Below are positions 61,743 to 64,000 of a stretch of 64,000 bases of DNA, in pieces. Position 1 is the first letter of the stretch; each line of letters begins with the position of its first letter. Source of the stretch: Pseudarthrobacter sp. ATCC 49987 (GTDB lineage: Bacteria > Actinomycetota > Actinomycetes > Actinomycetales > Micrococcaceae); NCBI RefSeq assembly GCF_009928425.1, contig NZ_JAABNS010000001.1:434001-498000 (forward strand). Reading direction: 5' to 3'. The position numbers were made by a program, and so were the translations under genes. The notes below the pieces were generated by a model that was not told the origin of the DNA, did no database searches, and saw only the letters and a list, made by a program, of their open reading frames with translations.

Positions 61743-62615
61743 ATGCGATACGTAGTTGGCTACACCCCCAGCGAACGCGGCGCCGACGCCGTCGCCCTGG
61801 CCTCCGCGATGGCCCGCGCCCAGGGCGCGCACCTTGACCTGGTCTACGTTGTGGACCGGCGTACCCCCTACGTCGCGATGAACCCGGAGGGAAGCCGTGT
61901 CAGCGCCGCAGAGCAGGAAGTACTCAGCGCGGAACGGGAGGGCCTGTCGCTCGTCCCCAAGGACATCGAGGCCCGGTTCCATGTCCGCCAGGCCGAGTCG
62001 CACGCCGCCGGCCTCATTGATGCGGCCGTGGAATACAAAGCTGGACTGATCGTTGTCGGTGCCGCCAGCGCCGGGCTGTTCAAGCGGTACACCATTGGCA
62101 GCGCGGCCAACGCCCTGCTTCATGCCTCGCCCGTTCCAGTGGCGCTCGCCCCCCGGGGTTACCGCCGCACGGAGCCGATCACGAGGCTGACCCTCGCGGT
62201 GGGCCAGCGCACCGGCGCGGAGGCGGCGATCGACGTCGCCATCGAGTCCGCCGAACGCCGCGGCGTCCCGCTGCGGCTGGTCTCCCTCGTGGAACTCGAC
62301 GCCGAAGGGGACAGCGGCGAGAACATCAACGCGGCGCACGTCCACGCCAATACCGTCCTCACTGCAGCCGCCCACCGGCTCCCGGCGGGGCACCATGTCA
62401 GTGTTGAAGTTGCCCACGGGCGCACGATCGAAGAAGCGATCGATGATCTCGAATGGGACGAGGGCGAGATCCTGATCGTGGGTTCGTCCCGCCTGGCGGA
62501 GAAGAACAAACTGTTCATCGGCAGCACCGCCCACAAGGTGCTCCTTGCGCTGCCGGTACCCATGGTGGTGGTCCCGCGCAATTACCAGCGGATTAACACC
62601 AGCCCCGAGGACTGA
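61743..62615 (+). CDS. Tandem universal stress protein
   Basis: A 290-residue protein of two UspA domains. Domain 1 (MRYVVGYTPSERGADAVALA) ends in the nucleotide loop GAASAGLFKRYTIGSAANAL; domain 2 starts LTLAVGQRTGAEAAIDVAIE and ends GSSRLAEKNKLFIGSTAHKV. Both keep the G-x2-G-x9-GS-type ATP-binding pattern only partly. Usp proteins bind ATP and modulate stress responses. An AAGGGG site precedes the ATG. It is monocistronic. Confidence 0.88.
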   Translation: MRYVVGYTPSERGADAVALASAMARAQGAHLDLVYVVDRRTPYVAMNPEGSRVSAAEQEVLSAEREGLSLVPKDIEARFHVRQAESHAAGLIDAAVEYKAGLIVVGAASAGLFKRYTIGSAANALLHASPVPVALAPRGYRRTEPITRLTLAVGQRTGAEAAIDVAIESAERRGVPLRLVSLVELDAEGDSGENINAAHVHANTVLTAAAHRLPAGHHVSVEVAHGRTIEEAIDDLEWDEGEILIVGSSRLAEKNKLFIGSTAHKVLLALPVPMVVVPRNYQRINTSPED

Positions 62616-62649
62616 CAGCGCGGGCGTGCACCGGCCGCCTGGGCCAGTC

Positions 62650-63672
62650 TCAGGCGGCCGCGCGGGCCAGTTTCCGGTTCACGGAATTCTTTCGTGTGGC
62701 CAGCAGCATGTCCATGGTGAGCACCAGCAGCGCCAGCCAGACGACGCCGAACCCGATCCAGCGGTCGGTCGTCATGGGTTCGTGGAACACGGCGAGCGCC
62801 ACGATGAACTGCAGCACGGGGGCAAAGTACTGCAGCAGGCCGATCGTGGTCATCGGCAGGCGCCGGGCGGAGGCGCCGAAGAACAGCAACGGCACGGCGG
62901 TGATGATGCCCGACGCCGCCAGGAGCCAGAAGTGCCCGGCGCCGTGGGCTGCCAGCGTTGCGGCGCCGGTGAGCGCCAGGACCGTCATCGCAGCCGCGGC
63001 CACCGGCGCCAGCACGATCGTCTCGACCGTGAGGCTGGTGATCGCATCAGCGCGCGGGCCGACGCGCTTCTTGACGAAGCCATAGAGGCCGAAGCTCAGC
63101 GCCAGGGTCAAGGCAATCCACGGCGGTTTGCCATAGGAAACCGTCAGGACGCCCACGGCGATGAAGCCGATTCCGACGGCGGCCCACTGCAGCGGCCGCA
63201 GTTTCTCCTTCAGCACCACCACGCCCAGCAGAACGGACACGAGCGGGTTGATGAAGTAGCCCAGTGAGGCTTCGACAGCCTGTCCGGTGGTTACGCCGTA
63301 CACATAGGTCAGCCAGTTCACCGCGATCAGGACAGCGGCGATGATCAGCGGGAAGATCAACCTGCGGTTCCGGAACGCTGCCCCCAGGACACGCCAGGAA
63401 CGGGTGACGGTGATCAGCAGGGCGCAGAAGAGCAGGGACCACAGCACCCGGTTGGCCACAATCTCGACCGCTCCGGCCGGTTGCAGCACCAAGAAGTAGA
63501 GGGGCATCAGCCCCCACAGGCCGTAGGCGCCGATCCCGAAGATGATTCCCGCCGTCGTGTCCGTGTCCACTGCCTTGAGGGCGGAGTGCGGACGCTTCGA
63601 CGGTCCGGCGGGGGCAGCGCCGCCCGGACTGCTCAGCGTGGCGGGGGCGGGGGATCGGTCGGGGGTAGGCAC
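62650..63672 (-). CDS. rarD: RarD-type EamA transporter
   Basis: About 340 residues with ten TM helices. GIIFGIGAYGLWGLMPLYFL, EIVANRVLWSLLFCALLI, NWLTYVYGVTTGQAVEASLG and YFINPLVSVLLGVVVLKEKL are RarD signatures; the second half mirrors them with LQYFAPVLQFIVALAVFHEP. RarD proteins belong to the drug/metabolite transporter superfamily; the substrate is uncertain. GTG 63672 is a working start; the frame remains open to an ATG at 63792, and a GGAGG lies 15-16 bases before the GTG, so the true start is undecided. Confidence 0.85.
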   Translation of the reverse strand: MPTPDRSPAPATLSSPGGAAPAGPSKRPHSALKAVDTDTTAGIIFGIGAYGLWGLMPLYFLVLQPAGAVEIVANRVLWSLLFCALLITVTRSWRVLGAAFRNRRLIFPLIIAAVLIAVNWLTYVYGVTTGQAVEASLGYFINPLVSVLLGVVVLKEKLRPLQWAAVGIGFIAVGVLTVSYGKPPWIALTLALSFGLYGFVKKRVGPRADAITSLTVETIVLAPVAAAAMTVLALTGAATLAAHGAGHFWLLAASGIITAVPLLFFGASARRLPMTTIGLLQYFAPVLQFIVALAVFHEPMTTDRWIGFGVVWLALLVLTMDMLLATRKNSVNRKLARAAA

Positions 63673-63807
63673 AAGATCAATAACACCACCTCCGGGACCC
63701 CTATTCCTGCCTTTCGGCTCCGATGCACCCGGCGCCGGGACCGGGATCCCGGCGCTGCGGTCACCGGGGCGCCCGTTCCCTGCCGCGAACATTTAGAATG
63801 GGGGATT

Positions 63808-63837
63808 GTGCGCTGCATGAGCTGGCGCCGTCGCTAA
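63808..63837 (+). CDS. Candidate leader peptide upstream of second Fpr (9 aa)
   Basis: A strong -10, TAGAAT (63794-63799), is followed six bases later by TTG and eight by GTG. The GTG opens VRCMSWRRR and stops at 63837, 18 bases before the Fpr start, which has its own AGAAGGG site. Like the uORF at 40243 it holds a Cys and ends in three Arg codons. The evidence is positional only. Confidence 0.4.
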   Translation: MRCMSWRRR

Positions 63838-63855
63838 GACTCAGAAGGGCTTCCG

Positions 63856-64000
63856 GTGTCCAACTCGGCCGAAACATCGTCCAAAAGCACGTCTAGAAGC
63901 ACGTCGAAACGTCCGCTCCGCGTTGCGATTGTCGGCGCCGGACCGGCCGGCGTCTACGCCGCGGACATCCTGACCAAGTCCAATGAGGTCAAGGGCGGAG
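63856..64000 (+). CDS. FAD-dependent ferredoxin-NADP+ reductase, 3' end outside the window
   Basis: The partial frame starts GTG 63856 with a Ser/Thr/Lys-rich N-terminus (SNSAETSSKSTSRSTSKR), then RVAIVGAGPAGVYAADILTK, the FAD-binding start shared almost word for word with the Fpr at 45317. It is therefore a second Fpr paralogue. Only 48 codons are visible; the NADP domain and end lie beyond the window. An AGAAGGGC ribosome site precedes the start. It is divergent from rarD. Confidence 0.85.
   Translation, partial: MSNSAETSSKSTSRSTSKRPLRVAIVGAGPAGVYAADILTKSNEVKGG

Overview
The window is high-GC DNA with many GTG starts and tightly overlapping operons. It encodes menaquinone synthesis, a class E sortase, a GAF-ANTAR regulator, ArgRS, RtcB and a ferredoxin-type sulfite reductase. 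This gene content and the protein style point to an actinobacterium of the Arthrobacter/Pseudarthrobacter group; that assignment is inference from family resemblance, not a database hit. Nearly all the sequence is ordinary chromosomal coding DNA. I see no transposase, integrase, tRNA, rRNA or CRISPR array.

Layout. 0-4.3 kb: a secreted LysM protein (5' end outside the window), a MinD/ParA-type ATPase, a GAF-ANTAR protein and an MFS permease. 4.5-9.6 kb: a frameshifted DUF6855-like gene, an aminotransferase, a PAP2 phosphatase, a GH32 fructosidase and a Phd-type toxin-antitoxin pair whose toxin frame is broken at a C6 run. 9.9-21 kb: a lipoprotein, sortase E and a 51-residue membrane protein, then menC, a PhoX-like phosphatase, a copper-type P1B ATPase behind a CsoR-like operator, argS and menD. 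21-31.4 kb: an AbiEi-like/nuclease-like gene, a polar amino-acid ABC operon, menF divergent from menG-reductase-polyprenyl synthase, and a second AbiEi-like gene. 31.5-46.8 kb: a sulfur block with cbiX, sir-cysH-cysD-cysN, a sulfonate/taurine-type ABC importer, cysG and an Fpr reductase; rtcB sits inside it. 47-52 kb: topoisomerase IB, membrane proteins and a FadR-type regulator with its MFS partner. 52-56 kb: PPK2 and a P2-type cation ATPase in one operon. 56-60.6 kb: a PucR regulator divergent from a GABA pathway (aminobutyraldehyde dehydrogenase, GabT). 60.7-64 kb: an AMIN-like lipoprotein, a tandem Usp protein, RarD and the start of a second Fpr.

How the genes work together. CysDN activates sulfate, CysH reduces the adenylylated product, and Sir reduces sulfite using siroheme made by CysG and CbiX, with Fpr a likely electron donor. 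The promoters of sir, of the sulfonate ABC locus and of cysG align without gaps over 81 bases. They share a 10-bp-phased GTGAC/GTTTC box array, a TTG -35 at fixed spacing, and a TANNNT -10 six bases before the start codon. I consider this the strongest candidate for an undescribed regulatory system here. Menaquinone genes (menC, menD, menF, menG, a reductase and a long-chain prenyl synthase) are spread over 18 kb in separate transcription units.

The other recurrent signal is non-coding. Several intergenic regions carry short words repeated at fixed spacing or as inverted pairs around loops of about 30 nt. One family has an exact 32-nt period at three separate loci. At least fifteen starts, including two short upstream ORFs, have a -10-like TANNNT six or seven bases upstream, so leaderless transcription looks common.
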